Origin: Microbacterium sp. VKM Ac-2923
GTDB lineage: Bacteria > Actinomycetota > Actinomycetes > Actinomycetales > Microbacteriaceae
Length of the DNA: 64,000 nucleotides
Direction: 5' to 3'
NCBI RefSeq assembly: GCF_022815605.1
Contig: NZ_JALGRP010000011.1
Span: 25,471-89,470 of the forward strand
Part shown: piece after piece, positions 26,192 through 35,451 of the stretch
How the letters are laid out: each line of letters begins with the position of its first letter
How positions within the stretch are numbered: position 1 is the stretch's first letter
The notes under the pieces: model-generated
Told to the model about the DNA's origin: nothing
Databases searched by the model: none
Seen by the model: the letters and a program-made list of their open reading frames with translations, nothing else
Translations under genes and position numbers: made by a program

Positions 26192-28144
26192 ATGTCCACC
26201 ACCCTTCCCACCCGTCCTCTCGACCACGCCACGGCCCGCACCGTCGTCGCCCCCGTCGTCCCCTCGCGATCGCGGCTCCGGCCGCTCGGCCTCGGCGACG
26301 TCCGCATCGTCGGCGGCTTCTGGGGCGAGCGTCAAGCCGTGAACGCGGCGCACACCCTGTCCCACATCCTCAGCCGTCTCGAGTCCGAGGGCTGGCTGCC
26401 CAACTTCGATCGCGCCGCTGCCGGCACGCTGCCCGCCGGACGCCGCGGTCGGGAGTTCAGTGACTCCGAGGTGTACAAGTACCTCGAGGCCGCGGCGTGG
26501 GAGCTCGGCCGGCGCGACGACATCGACCTCGAGCGCACGTTCCGCGGCGTCGTCGATCGGGTCGCCGCGGCGCAGGAGGCCGACGGCTATCTCAACACCG
26601 AGTTCGGACGCGAGGGGCAGCAACCCCGCTGGTCCGATCTGGAATGGGGCCACGAGCTCTACTGCCTCGGCCATCTCTTCCAGGCGGCCGTGGCGCGCGA
26701 ACGCACCCGACCCGGATCCGACGACGGCCTTCTGCTCGTCGCCCTCCGCGCGGCCGACCTCGTGTGCGAGGTCTTCGGGCCCGACGGCATCCCGGCCTTC
26801 TGCGGGCACCCGGAGATCGAGACCGCTCTCGCGGAGCTTGCGCGCGTGACGGGCGACGCCCGATACGCCGCCCAAGCCGCGCTGTTCGTGAACCGTCGCG
26901 GCCACGAGACGCTCGCCGACATCGAGTGGGGTCGCCGTTACTTCCAAGACGATGTCCCCGTCCGCGACGCCGAGGCACTGAGCGGTCACGCCGTGCGCGC
27001 CAACTACCTCGCCGCCGGAGCCGTCGACGTCGCCGTCGAGAGCGACGACGACGACCTGCTGGCGTCGCTGCGGGCGCAGTGGTCGCGGACGCGAGGTCGA
27101 CGCACGTACATCACGGGCGGCCAGGGGTCGCACCACCAGGACGAGGCCTTCGGCGACGACTGGGAACTGCCGTCGGACCGTGCCTACTCCGAGACCTGCG
27201 CCGGGATCGCCTCGGTGATGTTCTCGTGGCGTCTCCTGCTCGCGGGCGGCGAGTCGGCCTACGCCGACCTCATCGAGCGCACGCTCTTCAACGTCGTCGC
27301 CACGTCACCCTCGGCCGACGGACGCAGCTTCTTCTACGCCAACACCCTGCACCAGCGCGTTCCAGGCGTCGTGCCCGATCCGGATGCCACCTCGCCGCGC
27401 GCCTCGTCATCGTTGCGCGCCCCGTGGTTCGAGGTGTCGTGCTGCCCGCCGAACGTGGCGCGCACGCTGGCCAGCCTCGACGCCTACGTCGCGACGGCCG
27501 ACGCCGGCGGCATCCAGATCCACCAGTACGCACCGGCCGAGATCCGCACGACCCTCGACGACGGTCGCGAGGTGTCTCTCGACGTCGCGACGCGCTATCC
27601 CGACGAGGGCACCGTGCGCGTGACCGTCATTCACAGCACGGAGGGCGCGTGGACGCTCTCGCTGCGGGTTCCGGAGTGGGCCGACGGTGCCCGCGTGCGG
27701 GTCGGCAGCGCCGACGTCGTGGGCGAGGCCCTGCCCGTCTCCCCCGGGTGGGCCGTCGTACGCCGCGAGTTCCGCGCGGGCGACGTCGTCGAACTGGAGC
27801 TCCCCATGGCCCCGCGCATCGTGGTTCCGGACCCCCGCATCGACGCCATCCGCGGATGCGTGGCCGTTGAGCGAGGGCCCGAGGTGCTCGCCCTCGAGTC
27901 GGTCGATCTGGCGACGGCGGAGGATGTCGGAGAGGTCGTCCTGGATGTCACGGCACCTCCGGTCGAGGGGGATGGACGTGTCTGGGTGAGCATCGCGGAT
28001 CGTGCGCCCGCCTCGGACGGGTGGCCGTTCGGCGCGGGTCCGCTCGACGCCGATGCCGAACCGACGCGGGTCGCCCTCGTGCCGTACCACGACTGGGGAA
28101 ACCGCGGACCTTCGACGATGAGGGTGTGGATGCCGACCACCTGA
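26192..28144 (+). CDS. cytosolic beta-L-arabinofuranosidase, GH127
   Basis: 650 residues with no signal peptide. GH127 enzymes release beta-linked L-arabinofuranose, for example from arabino-oligosaccharides of plant hydroxyproline-rich glycoproteins. The catalytic metal set is clear: Glu334-x-Cys336 (YSETCAGIAS) and Cys417-Cys418 (VSCCPPN), the latter acting as nucleophile in characterised members. Other family stretches are FSDSEVYKYLEAAAWEL and YITGGQGSHHQDEAFG. The ATG at 26192 has AAGGG 6 nt upstream; an ATG at 26186 overlaps the permease stop but has no space for a ribosome site. It would finish degradation of sugars brought in by this operon. Confidence 0.94.
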   Translation: MSTTLPTRPLDHATARTVVAPVVPSRSRLRPLGLGDVRIVGGFWGERQAVNAAHTLSHILSRLESEGWLPNFDRAAAGTLPAGRRGREFSDSEVYKYLEAAAWELGRRDDIDLERTFRGVVDRVAAAQEADGYLNTEFGREGQQPRWSDLEWGHELYCLGHLFQAAVARERTRPGSDDGLLLVALRAADLVCEVFGPDGIPAFCGHPEIETALAELARVTGDARYAAQAALFVNRRGHETLADIEWGRRYFQDDVPVRDAEALSGHAVRANYLAAGAVDVAVESDDDDLLASLRAQWSRTRGRRTYITGGQGSHHQDEAFGDDWELPSDRAYSETCAGIASVMFSWRLLLAGGESAYADLIERTLFNVVATSPSADGRSFFYANTLHQRVPGVVPDPDATSPRASSSLRAPWFEVSCCPPNVARTLASLDAYVATADAGGIQIHQYAPAEIRTTLDDGREVSLDVATRYPDEGTVRVTVIHSTEGAWTLSLRVPEWADGARVRVGSADVVGEALPVSPGWAVVRREFRAGDVVELELPMAPRIVVPDPRIDAIRGCVAVERGPEVLALESVDLATAEDVGEVVLDVTAPPVEGDGRVWVSIADRAPASDGWPFGAGPLDADAEPTRVALVPYHDWGNRGPSTMRVWMPTT

Positions 28145-28185
28145 GTGCGGGGCCGGAGGGCCGCACCACCGGGCCGACGCCGCGC

Positions 28186-28344
28186 GCACGCGGGGCGTCG
28201 GCTTCGTCGTTCCCGGAACCGCGAGCGGGGCGTCGGCACCGTCGCCGGGGAACGGCACGCGGGCGGCTTCGTCGTTTCGGGACGGCACGCGGGGCGTCGG
28301 CCCATCGGTGGGGAACGGCGAGCCGGGCGCCGACGGGCCCGGGC
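28186..28344. repeat. tandem array of ~33-bp GC-rich units
   Basis: Four imperfect direct repeats (28186-28219, 28220-28253, 28254-28283, 28284-28316) and a decayed fifth (28317-28344) fill the gap between the GH127 gene and the convergent lactonase gene. Each unit begins near GGCACGCGGGGCGTCGGC and ends near GGGAAC. A CCGGGC/GCCCGG stem at 28323-28342 could help end the lactonase transcript. No reading frame here looks coding. Confidence 0.75.
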
Positions 28345-28350
28345 GACCGC

Positions 28351-29550
28351 TCAGCGCATCGGCAGCAGCCGCGTCGGGGACGGCGACTCGGTGCGGTGAC
28401 GCACCCGCCCCGGGACGCCGGTGCGCGTGTCCAGCGGCAGCGAGACGATCTCGTGCGCCAGCTGCCCGGCCACCAGCAGCGTGTCGTCGACGACGACGTG
28501 GTGCCGCGGCCAGTGCGTTCCCGTCTCGGCGAGCGCGGTGAGCTGCAGGATCTCGCCCTCCCCGCGCACCGACAGCACCCCGACGGTGTCGCTGCCGCGC
28601 ACACCCGCGTACAGCGTGGCGTTGTCGCGGCTCGCGCACAGCTCGGCGGCGGTGTCGGTGTCGAGGGTGCCGAGCAGCGGCTCACCGGATCGCACATGCC
28701 ACCGTCCGGCGCGGTCGGGGGCGAGCGCGAAGACCTCGCAGCTGAGCTCGGTCACGACGTAGAGGTGCCCCGAGGGATGCCACAGCCCGTGGCGCGGTCC
28801 GCTCCCCTCGGGCAGCGCCACCTCCTGCACGAGCCGCAGTCCGTCCGGCGCCGTGCGCCAGAACCGCACGAGGTCGTAACCCATGTCGGTCGTGGCGATC
28901 AGACCGTGCGGAAGGAAGACGGCCTGGTGCGCGCGCGAGACGCGGTCGCCGGCGGCGGCCTCCTCCGACTCGGCGTCGGTCTCGGGCACCTCGTCGTAGT
29001 CGGGGACGAGGTGCGAGAACTCCGCGCCCGCCGCCTCTCGCAGCGCACGGGCGGCGGCGGCGAGATCCGGGACGACGGCGCCCGACACCCGAGCTCCGGT
29101 GGAGAGGGTCTCCTCGTCTGGCGCTGCGCCGTAGGGGTCGGACGCCTCGGGTGCGATCACGGGCCGCGTGGGCCGACCGGCGACATCGAGCTCGATGCGC
29201 ACGACCCGTCCGTCGCCCCAGCAGCTCGCCACCAGGAACGTGGCATCCGGTGCCACGGCGACGTGGCACACCGCCGACCCGGCGTCGACGGGCGCCCCGA
29301 CCGGGATGAGCCGCGTCTCTCCCGAGCGGCGGTACGCCTGCACGGTGCCATCGGCCTCGAGCGCCGCGTACAGCATGCCGTTGGTGGGGTGGGCGGCGAT
29401 CCACGATGCGGAACCCGGCGCGGCGACGGCCGTGCCCACCATGCCGAGCGGGCCGCCCGCCGCCGGAGCGTCGGCCTCGCCCGCCTGCAGGATGCCGATC
29501 CCCTCCGCCGATCCGGTGTCGGGGGCGTAGGCGCCGACCCAGAACCGCAT
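28351..29550 (-). CDS. lactonase family beta-propeller protein
   Basis: 399 residues of the 6-phosphogluconolactonase-like (Pgl/CycB-type) seven-bladed propeller family. Blade-like repeats include IAAHPTNGMLYAALEADGTV, CHVAVAPDATFLVAS, HGLWHPSGHLYVVTELS and CASRDNATLYAGVRG. It is cytosolic, without a signal peptide. The start codon overlaps the purA stop by one base (TGATG), so it is translated together with purA. The reaction may be hydrolysis of a sugar lactone, but family members vary and the link to purine synthesis is unexplained. Confidence 0.85.
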   Translation of the reverse strand: MRFWVGAYAPDTGSAEGIGILQAGEADAPAAGGPLGMVGTAVAAPGSASWIAAHPTNGMLYAALEADGTVQAYRRSGETRLIPVGAPVDAGSAVCHVAVAPDATFLVASCWGDGRVVRIELDVAGRPTRPVIAPEASDPYGAAPDEETLSTGARVSGAVVPDLAAAARALREAAGAEFSHLVPDYDEVPETDAESEEAAAGDRVSRAHQAVFLPHGLIATTDMGYDLVRFWRTAPDGLRLVQEVALPEGSGPRHGLWHPSGHLYVVTELSCEVFALAPDRAGRWHVRSGEPLLGTLDTDTAAELCASRDNATLYAGVRGSDTVGVLSVRGEGEILQLTALAETGTHWPRHHVVVDDTLLVAGQLAHEIVSLPLDTRTGVPGRVRHRTESPSPTRLLPMR

Positions 29551-30836
29551 CAGTCGATGAGGTCGTGCCGCACGATGACCTGGTCGCGCGCGGGGCCGAC
29601 GCCGATGACCGAGATGCGCGTGCCGCTCATCTTCTCGAGCGCCAGGACGTACTCCTGCGCGGTCAGCGGCAGGTCGTCGAACGTGCGCGCCGAGGAGATG
29701 TCTTCGCTCCAGCCGGGGTAGTTCTCGTAGATCGGCTTGGCGTGGTGGAAGTCGGTCTGGTTAACCGGCAGGTCGTCGTAGCGCACGCCGTCGACGTCGT
29801 AGGCGACGCACACGGGGATCTGCTCGAGCCCGCCCAAGATGTCGAGCTTGGTGAGCACCAGGTCGGTGATCCCGTTGATACGCGTGGCGTAGCGCGTGAT
29901 GGGGGCGTCGTACCAGCCGACGCGACGCGGGCGGCCGGTGGTGGTGCCGAACTCGAAGCCGCGCGAGCGCAGCCAGTCGCCGCTCTCGTCGAACAGCTCG
30001 GTGGGGAAGGGACCCGAGCCGACGCGTGTCGTGTAGGCCTTGACGATCCCGACGATGCGGTCGAGGCGGTTGGGCCCGACCCCCGAGCCGGTCGAGGCGC
30101 CACCGGCGGTGGCCGACGACGACGTCACGAACGGGTAAGTGCCGTGGTCGACGTCGAGCATGGTGGCCTGGCCGCCCTCGAAGACGACGACGTCACCGGC
30201 CTCGAGGGCGTCGTTGAGCAGCAGTGACGTGTCGGCGACCATCGGGCGGACGCGCTCGGCGTACGCGAGCAGGTCTTCGACGATCTCGTCGACCGTGATC
30301 GAGCGGCGGTTGAAGACCTTCACCAGCATGTGGTTCTTCTGGTCGAGGGCGCCCTCGACCTTCTGGCGCAGGATGTTCTCGTCGAAGAGGTCTTGCACGC
30401 GGATGCCGACGCGGTTGATCTTGTCGGCGTACGCGGGGCCGATGCCGCGACCTGTCGTGCCGATCATGCGCTTGCCGAGGAAGCGCTCGGTGACCTTGTC
30501 GAGCGTGCGGTGGTACTGCGTGATGAGGTGCGCGTTGGCGCTGATCTTCAGGCGCGTGGTGTCGAGGCCACGGGCGTTGAGGGCCTCGAGCTCGTTGAAG
30601 AGCACCTCGAGGTCGACGACGACGCCGTTGCCGATCACGGGGGTCACCCCCGGAGACAGGATGCCGCTGGGCAGCAGGTGCAGCGCGTACTTCTCGTCGC
30701 CGATGACGACGGTGTGCCCGGCGTTGTTGCCGCCGTTGAACTTCACCACCCAGTCGGTGCGCTCACCGAGCAGATCGGTGGCCTTGCCCTTGCCCTCGTC
30801 GCCCCACTGGACGCCGACGATCACGATTCCGGGCAT
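29550..30836 (-). CDS. purA: adenylosuccinate synthetase
   Basis: 428 residues, normal length. PurA joins IMP and aspartate using GTP, the first committed step to AMP. Diagnostic motifs are [10 protein letters not shown] (9-18, catalytic Asp13), GGNNAGHTV (35-43, catalytic His41), [14 protein letters not shown] and [12 protein letters not shown] chose the ATG at 30836 because GAGGAG is 6 nt upstream; the ORF runs further to 30932 but through the promoter, where a TAGGAT -10 element lies at 30872-30877. Confidence 0.98.
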   Translation of the reverse strand: MPGIVIVGVQWGDEGKGKATDLLGERTDWVVKFNGGNNAGHTVVIGDEKYALHLLPSGILSPGVTPVIGNGVVVDLEVLFNELEALNARGLDTTRLKISANAHLITQYHRTLDKVTERFLGKRMIGTTGRGIGPAYADKINRVGIRVQDLFDENILRQKVEGALDQKNHMLVKVFNRRSITVDEIVEDLLAYAERVRPMVADTSLLLNDALEAGDVVVFEGGQATMLDVDHGTYPFVTSSSATAGGASTGSGVGPNRLDRIVGIVKAYTTRVGSGPFPTELFDESGDWLRSRGFEFGTTTGRPRRVGWYDAPITRYATRINGITDLVLTKLDILGGLEQIPVCVAYDVDGVRYDDLPVNQTDFHHAKPIYENYPGWSEDISSARTFDDLPLTAQEYVLALEKMSGTRISVIGVGPARDQVIVRHDLID

Positions 30837-30871
30837 GAGTGCTCCTCGCATGTTGTCCGGCGGTACACCCC

Positions 30872-30877
30872 ATCCTA
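30872..30877 (-). promoter_or_regulatory. -10 element of purA
   Basis: TAGGAT on the minus strand, 35 bp upstream of the purA start, gives a 5' leader of roughly 30 nt with a GAGGAG ribosome site. No clear -35 box was found. Confidence 0.5.
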
Positions 30878-30932
30878 TCGAGCGGGTCCGACACGGCCTC
30901 CCGCAACCCTCCCCGCGGTCCCCCTCGCTCAC

Positions 30933-30938
30933 TACCCT
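30933..30938 (+). promoter_or_regulatory. -10 element for leaderless transcription of the Pr6Pr-like gene
   Basis: TACCCT ends 6 nt before the ATG at 30945, with no ribosome-binding site. Transcription would start at or next to the A of the start codon. Confidence 0.65.
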
Positions 30939-30944
30939 GGCGCT

Positions 30945-31637
30945 ATGCAGCGTTCGAACGGGTGGGCCACGGGCTGGAGCATCGCGCGCATCGCGGCGGC
31001 GGCGATGATCGCGGTCGCCGTCATCGCCCAGTTCGCGTCATCGGTGGCGGGAGCCCTCGAGGCCGGACGGGACGTCACCACGGTCGTCGCGAACTTCTTC
31101 AGCTTCTTCACGATCCTCTCGAACGTCTCGGCCGCGGTGGTGCTGCTGATCGTGGGTCTGCGGTTCTTCGTGCGCGGACGCCGTCTCAGCCCCGAGCCCG
31201 TGGTGCTGGCCACCGCTCTCGCCTGGGTCACCACGTACATGCTCGTCACCGGGGTGGTCTACAACCTGCTCCTGCGCGGCATCCCGCTGCAGCCCGAGAC
31301 GGTGCCCTGGTCGAACGAGATCCTGCACGTCTGGGGACCCCTCTTCCTGCTGCTCGACCTCTTCCTCGCTCCCGGCCGACGGCGCCTGGGCTGGAGGGCG
31401 GCTCTGACGGCGGCGATCTTCCCCGTCGCCTGGATCGTGTACACGCTGCTGCGCGCCCCGCTGATAACGAACCCCAACACCGGGGCGCCGTACTGGTACC
31501 CCTACCCGTTCCTCGACCCGAACACCGGCGGGTGGGGCAGCGTGGTCGTGTACGTCATCGTGATCGCGGCGGTCATCGTGGCCTTCGCCGTCGGCGCCGT
31601 GGCGGTCGGCCGCTGGCGCGGCATCCGTTCGTCCTGA
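30945..31637 (+). CDS. Pr6Pr-like six-TM membrane protein
   Basis: 230 residues with about six membrane segments. Features such as [46 protein letters not shown] and [13 protein letters not shown] match the actinobacterial Pr6Pr family of membrane proteins, whose function is not established. I chose ATG 30945 from the TACCCT element 6 nt upstream; in-frame extensions run into the divergent purA gene. Confidence 0.85.
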   Translation: MQRSNGWATGWSIARIAAAAMIAVAVIAQFASSVAGALEAGRDVTTVVANFFSFFTILSNVSAAVVLLIVGLRFFVRGRRLSPEPVVLATALAWVTTYMLVTGVVYNLLLRGIPLQPETVPWSNEILHVWGPLFLLLDLFLAPGRRRLGWRAALTAAIFPVAWIVYTLLRAPLITNPNTGAPYWYPYPFLDPNTGGWGSVVVYVIVIAAVIVAFAVGAVAVGRWRGIRSS

Positions 31638-31644
31638 CGCGGTT

Positions 31645-31720
31645 CTCGCAGAAACGCGTCGTCCTCGCAGAAACGCGTCGTCCTCGCGGCAATCGCGTCG
31701 TCCTCGCAGCAATCGCAGCC
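31645..31720. repeat. four 18-20-bp tandem repeats
   Basis: CTCGCAGAAACGCGTCGTC occurs twice exactly (31645-31663, 31664-31682), then as two diverged copies (31683-31702 and 31703-31720). A CTGCGAG follows at 31725-31731, opposite in sense to the repeat's CTCGCAG, so the array can fold. It occupies the gap between two co-directional genes. Confidence 0.8.
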
Positions 31721-31780
31721 GAAACTGCGAGTTCGACGCATTCCTCCGAGCGGGAGACGGATGCCGCACCCCGGGCGCTC

Positions 31781-31786
31781 TACCCT
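31781..31786 (+). promoter_or_regulatory. -10 element for leaderless cyclophilin gene
   Basis: TACCCT ends 7 nt before GTG 31794. The same hexamer and spacing precede the genes at 30945 and 55953. Confidence 0.55.
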
Positions 31787-31793
31787 GGAGCGC

Positions 31794-32480
31794 GTGCGTA
31801 CGCGACTGATGTCCGCGGCTCTGGCCGCCTCCGCCCTGCTCCTCCTCGCCGGATGCGCCGGTGGGACGACGACGGAGCCTGCCCCCGCGGCGAGCGCCGA
31901 CGCGCCGAGCGAAGGCGCCGTCTCGGGCGAGTGCTCCTACCCCGCGTCGGGTCAGCCCGCCGTCGACGTCACTCCCCCTGCGGAGGGCACCGACCAGCCG
32001 ACCGGCGAGGTGCAGGCGGTGCTGCAGACCTCCGCCGGCGACATCCCCCTGACGCTCGACGGCGAGCGCACCCCCTGCACGGTCGAGAGCTTCGTCTCGC
32101 TCGCGCAGCAGCAGTACTTCTCGAACACCGAATGCCACCGGCTCACGACGTCGGGCATTTTCGTGCTGCAGTGCGGCGACCCCACCGGCACCGGACGCGG
32201 GGGTCCCGGATACGTCTTCGCCAACGAGGTCGACGGGAGCGAGACCTACCCCGCCGGCACCGTCGCGATGGCCAACACGGGTCGCCCCGTGAGCAACGGT
32301 TCGCAGTTCTTCCTCGTCTACGCCGACTCGACACTGCCCCCCAACTACACGGTCTTCGGCACGATGTCGCCCGAGGGTCTGGCGGTCGTGCAGTCCATCG
32401 CGGCGGCGGGCACCGCCGGCGGTGCATCCGACGGCTCGCCTGCGAACCCGGTGACCATCAGCGGCGTCACCGTCGGCTGA
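31794..32480 (+). CDS. peptidyl-prolyl cis-trans isomerase, cyclophilin-type lipoprotein
   Basis: 228 residues. Starting at GTG 31794 gives a textbook lipoprotein signal: MRTRL, a hydrophobic run, and lipobox LLAGC with Cys21. An upstream in-frame ATG at 31761 would add 11 residues in front. After a low-complexity Ala/Pro/Ser linker, the cyclophilin domain (about 75-225) shows ECHRLTTSGIFVLQCGDPTGTGRGGPGY, ANTGRPVSNGSQFF and FGTMSPEGLAVVQSI. It would help fold proteins outside the membrane. Catalytic Arg of the usual FHR motif is present as CHR. Confidence 0.9.
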   Translation: MRTRLMSAALAASALLLLAGCAGGTTTEPAPAASADAPSEGAVSGECSYPASGQPAVDVTPPAEGTDQPTGEVQAVLQTSAGDIPLTLDGERTPCTVESFVSLAQQQYFSNTECHRLTTSGIFVLQCGDPTGTGRGGPGYVFANEVDGSETYPAGTVAMANTGRPVSNGSQFFLVYADSTLPPNYTVFGTMSPEGLAVVQSIAAAGTAGGASDGSPANPVTISGVTVG

Positions 32481-34004
<1,524 letters not shown>

Positions 34005-34015
34005 CCCGACCCTGC

Positions 34016-34057
34016 GAGAGAGCCCGCGGCGCCGCATCCGGCACCGCGGGCTCTCTC
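34016..34057 (+). terminator. argG terminator
   Basis: A perfect 14-bp stem GAGAGAGCCCGCGG / CCGCGGGCTCTCTC with a loop that itself pairs (GCCG-catc-CGGC), starting 11 bp after the argG stop. No U-run follows. Confidence 0.85.
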
Positions 34058-34063
34058 GCGTGT

Positions 34064-34110
34064 CGCCGCCGCGCGCGTTCCGCCGCCGCGCGCCTTCCGC
34101 CGCCGCGCGT
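34064..34110. repeat. three tandem 17-bp repeats
   Basis: CGCCGCCGCGCGCGTTC (34064-34080), the same with one change (34081-34097), and a third, partial copy from 34098. They lead directly into the palindrome at 34111. Confidence 0.65.
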
Positions 34111-34166
34111 GAGTCGCCAGATTTTGTCGCTTGTCGGAGCCCCGAAGCGACAATTCCTGGCGACTC
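34111..34166. repeat. long intergenic palindrome (REP-like element)
   Basis: Arms 34111-34132 and 34145-34166 (22 bp, 19 paired) surround a 12-nt loop. The outer ends read GAGTCGCCAG / CTGGCGACTC and the inner ends TTGTCGCTT / AAGCGACAA. It lies after the argG terminator, so it is not needed for termination; it looks like a repetitive extragenic palindrome. Confidence 0.75.
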
Positions 34167-34170
34167 GCGC

Positions 34171-34201
34171 GGGGGGGACGGGGGGGGGACGGGGGGACGG
34201 G
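34171..34201 (+). other. G-quadruplex-capable G tract
   Basis: G7-AC-G9-AC-G6-AC-G3: four guanine runs separated by AC only, 52 bp upstream of the TetR gene start and just before its promoter. The pattern meets the usual G-quadruplex rule and is also prone to slippage. Confidence 0.8.
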
Positions 34202-34213
34202 AGATGAATAAGT

Positions 34214-34229
34214 TGCACGCACGTGTGCA
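34214..34229. promoter_or_regulatory. candidate TetR operator
   Basis: TGCAC-6-GTGCA inverted repeat (TGCACGCACGTGTGCA) placed where the -35 box of the TetR promoter would be; the -10 element TACACT is at 34239-34244. Position suggests autoregulation. Confidence 0.55.
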
Positions 34230-34238
34230 GGTTAGGCG

Positions 34239-34244
34239 TACACT
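34239..34244 (+). promoter_or_regulatory. -10 element of the TetR/YhgE operon
   Basis: TACACT ends 8 nt before GTG 34253, consistent with a leaderless or near-leaderless mRNA. Confidence 0.55.
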
Positions 34245-34252
34245 CGTGTGAC

Positions 34253-34858
34253 GTGAGCACCCCTATCCGCCGCGACGCCGTCGAGAACCGCGCCGGCATC
34301 CTGACCGCGGCCACCGCCGCCATCGGCCACGACCCCCGCGCCTCGATCGACACGATCGCCCGAGGCGCCGGGCTGTCGCGCCGCGCCCTCTACGGCCACT
34401 TCGACGACCGCAACGCCATCGTCCGCGAGGTCATCGCCGCGGGCGCCGCGCGCTTCAACGCGATCGCGGCCGGCATCGACGACGCCGACTCCCGCGTCGC
34501 GCTCGCTCGCCTGGCATCCGAGCTCTGGCGCGAAGCCGCGCACGTGCAGGCCGCCGCCGCTCTCGCCCTCGACGATGCCCACCTGGCCGAGACCTCCGCC
34601 GCCCTCGCCCCTCTCCGTCGTCGCATCGATCAGATCGTGCGTCGGGGGCAGGAGGCCGGTGAGCTGCGCACCGACCTCCCCGCTCCGACGCTGTCCCGCC
34701 TCTTGGAGGAGACCGGCCGCACGGTCGTCGCGCGGGTGGATGCCGAGAGCTCCACGGCACGCGAGATCGCCGTGTGCGCGGTGCTCGGCATCGCGGGGCT
34801 GTCGTGGACCGAGGCGCGCGCGCTGCTCGTCCTGCACCCCGACCTGGAGATGTCGTGA
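34253..34858 (+). CDS. TetR family transcriptional regulator
   Basis: 201 residues. The N-terminal DNA-binding domain reads ILTAATAAIGHDPRASIDTI then ARGAGLSRRALYGHFDDRNA, a standard TetR helix-turn-helix. Start GTG 34253 (MSTPIRRD) is taken from the TACACT element; an in-frame GTG at 34223 lies inside the operator candidate. Its stop overlaps the next start (GTGA), so it regulates an operon it belongs to, made up of a degenerate ABC protein and a YhgE/Pip membrane protein. Confidence 0.93.
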   Translation: MSTPIRRDAVENRAGILTAATAAIGHDPRASIDTIARGAGLSRRALYGHFDDRNAIVREVIAAGAARFNAIAAGIDDADSRVALARLASELWREAAHVQAAAALALDDAHLAETSAALAPLRRRIDQIVRRGQEAGELRTDLPAPTLSRLLEETGRTVVARVDAESSTAREIAVCAVLGIAGLSWTEARALLVLHPDLEMS

Positions 34859-35451
34859 AGATCGTCGTCGACGCCGTCGCAAAGGGGCGTAGCGCCCTGC
34901 CGGCGACCTCCACCGCCTTCGAGACCGGCCACGCCAGCCTCGTCGTCACCGAGACCGAGCAGCGTCCCACCGTGCTGGGGCTGGTGGCATCCGGTCGCAT
35001 GAAGGTCGACGCCGGCTCCGTCACGATCGACGGGCGGGCGGATGCCGCGGGCCTCCGCCGACGCGTCGCGCTCGTCGACGCCCCCACCGTGTCCGAGCCG
35101 GAACCGAACGTCTCGGTCACAGGCGTCGTCGCCGAGGAGCTCATGTTCGCCGGTCACGCCCCCACCCCGTTCGCCGCCGCGCGATGGCTCGAGGGCATGG
35201 GCCTCGAGGCGATCGCCGGCCTTCCGATCGGCAACGTCGAGCCTGCGGCACGCATCCGGCTGCTGCTCGAGCTGGCCGCGCTGAGGAAGGACGTCGAGGG
35301 ACTCGTCCTCGTCGCGCCCGACCGTCACGGCGGCGAGCCTCTCGCGTGGTGGCGGATCGCCCAGGAGTTCGCGGAGCGGGGCTACGCGGTCCTGGCCGTC
35401 GCGGGCCACGCCTCGCGCACCGCCATCGACGCCGCGGAGGTCGCGCGATGA
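34855..35451 (+). CDS. degenerate ABC ATPase-like protein lacking Walker A
   Basis: 198 residues starting at GTG 34855 in a 4-bp overlap. It aligns by eye with an ABC nucleotide-binding domain: VDAGSVTIDGRADAAGLRRR (51-70) and VALVDAP (71-77) match the stretch after the P-loop. But the P-loop itself is replaced by TETEQRPTVLG (32-42) with no Gly-Lys-Ser/Thr; the LSGGQ signature is replaced by NVEPAARIR (127-135); the Walker B region GLVLVAPDRHGGE (149-161) keeps only part of its form. It probably does not hydrolyse ATP. Tight coupling to the YhgE/Pip gene suggests a structural or regulatory partner. Confidence 0.8.
   Translation: MKIVVDAVAKGRSALPATSTAFETGHASLVVTETEQRPTVLGLVASGRMKVDAGSVTIDGRADAAGLRRRVALVDAPTVSEPEPNVSVTGVVAEELMFAGHAPTPFAAARWLEGMGLEAIAGLPIGNVEPAARIRLLLELAALRKDVEGLVLVAPDRHGGEPLAWWRIAQEFAERGYAVLAVAGHASRTAIDAAEVAR

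Noticed and set aside
26150..27136. Minus-strand frame over the GH127 gene
   Set aside because: No signal, motif or ribosome site; opposite a protein with conserved catalytic residues.
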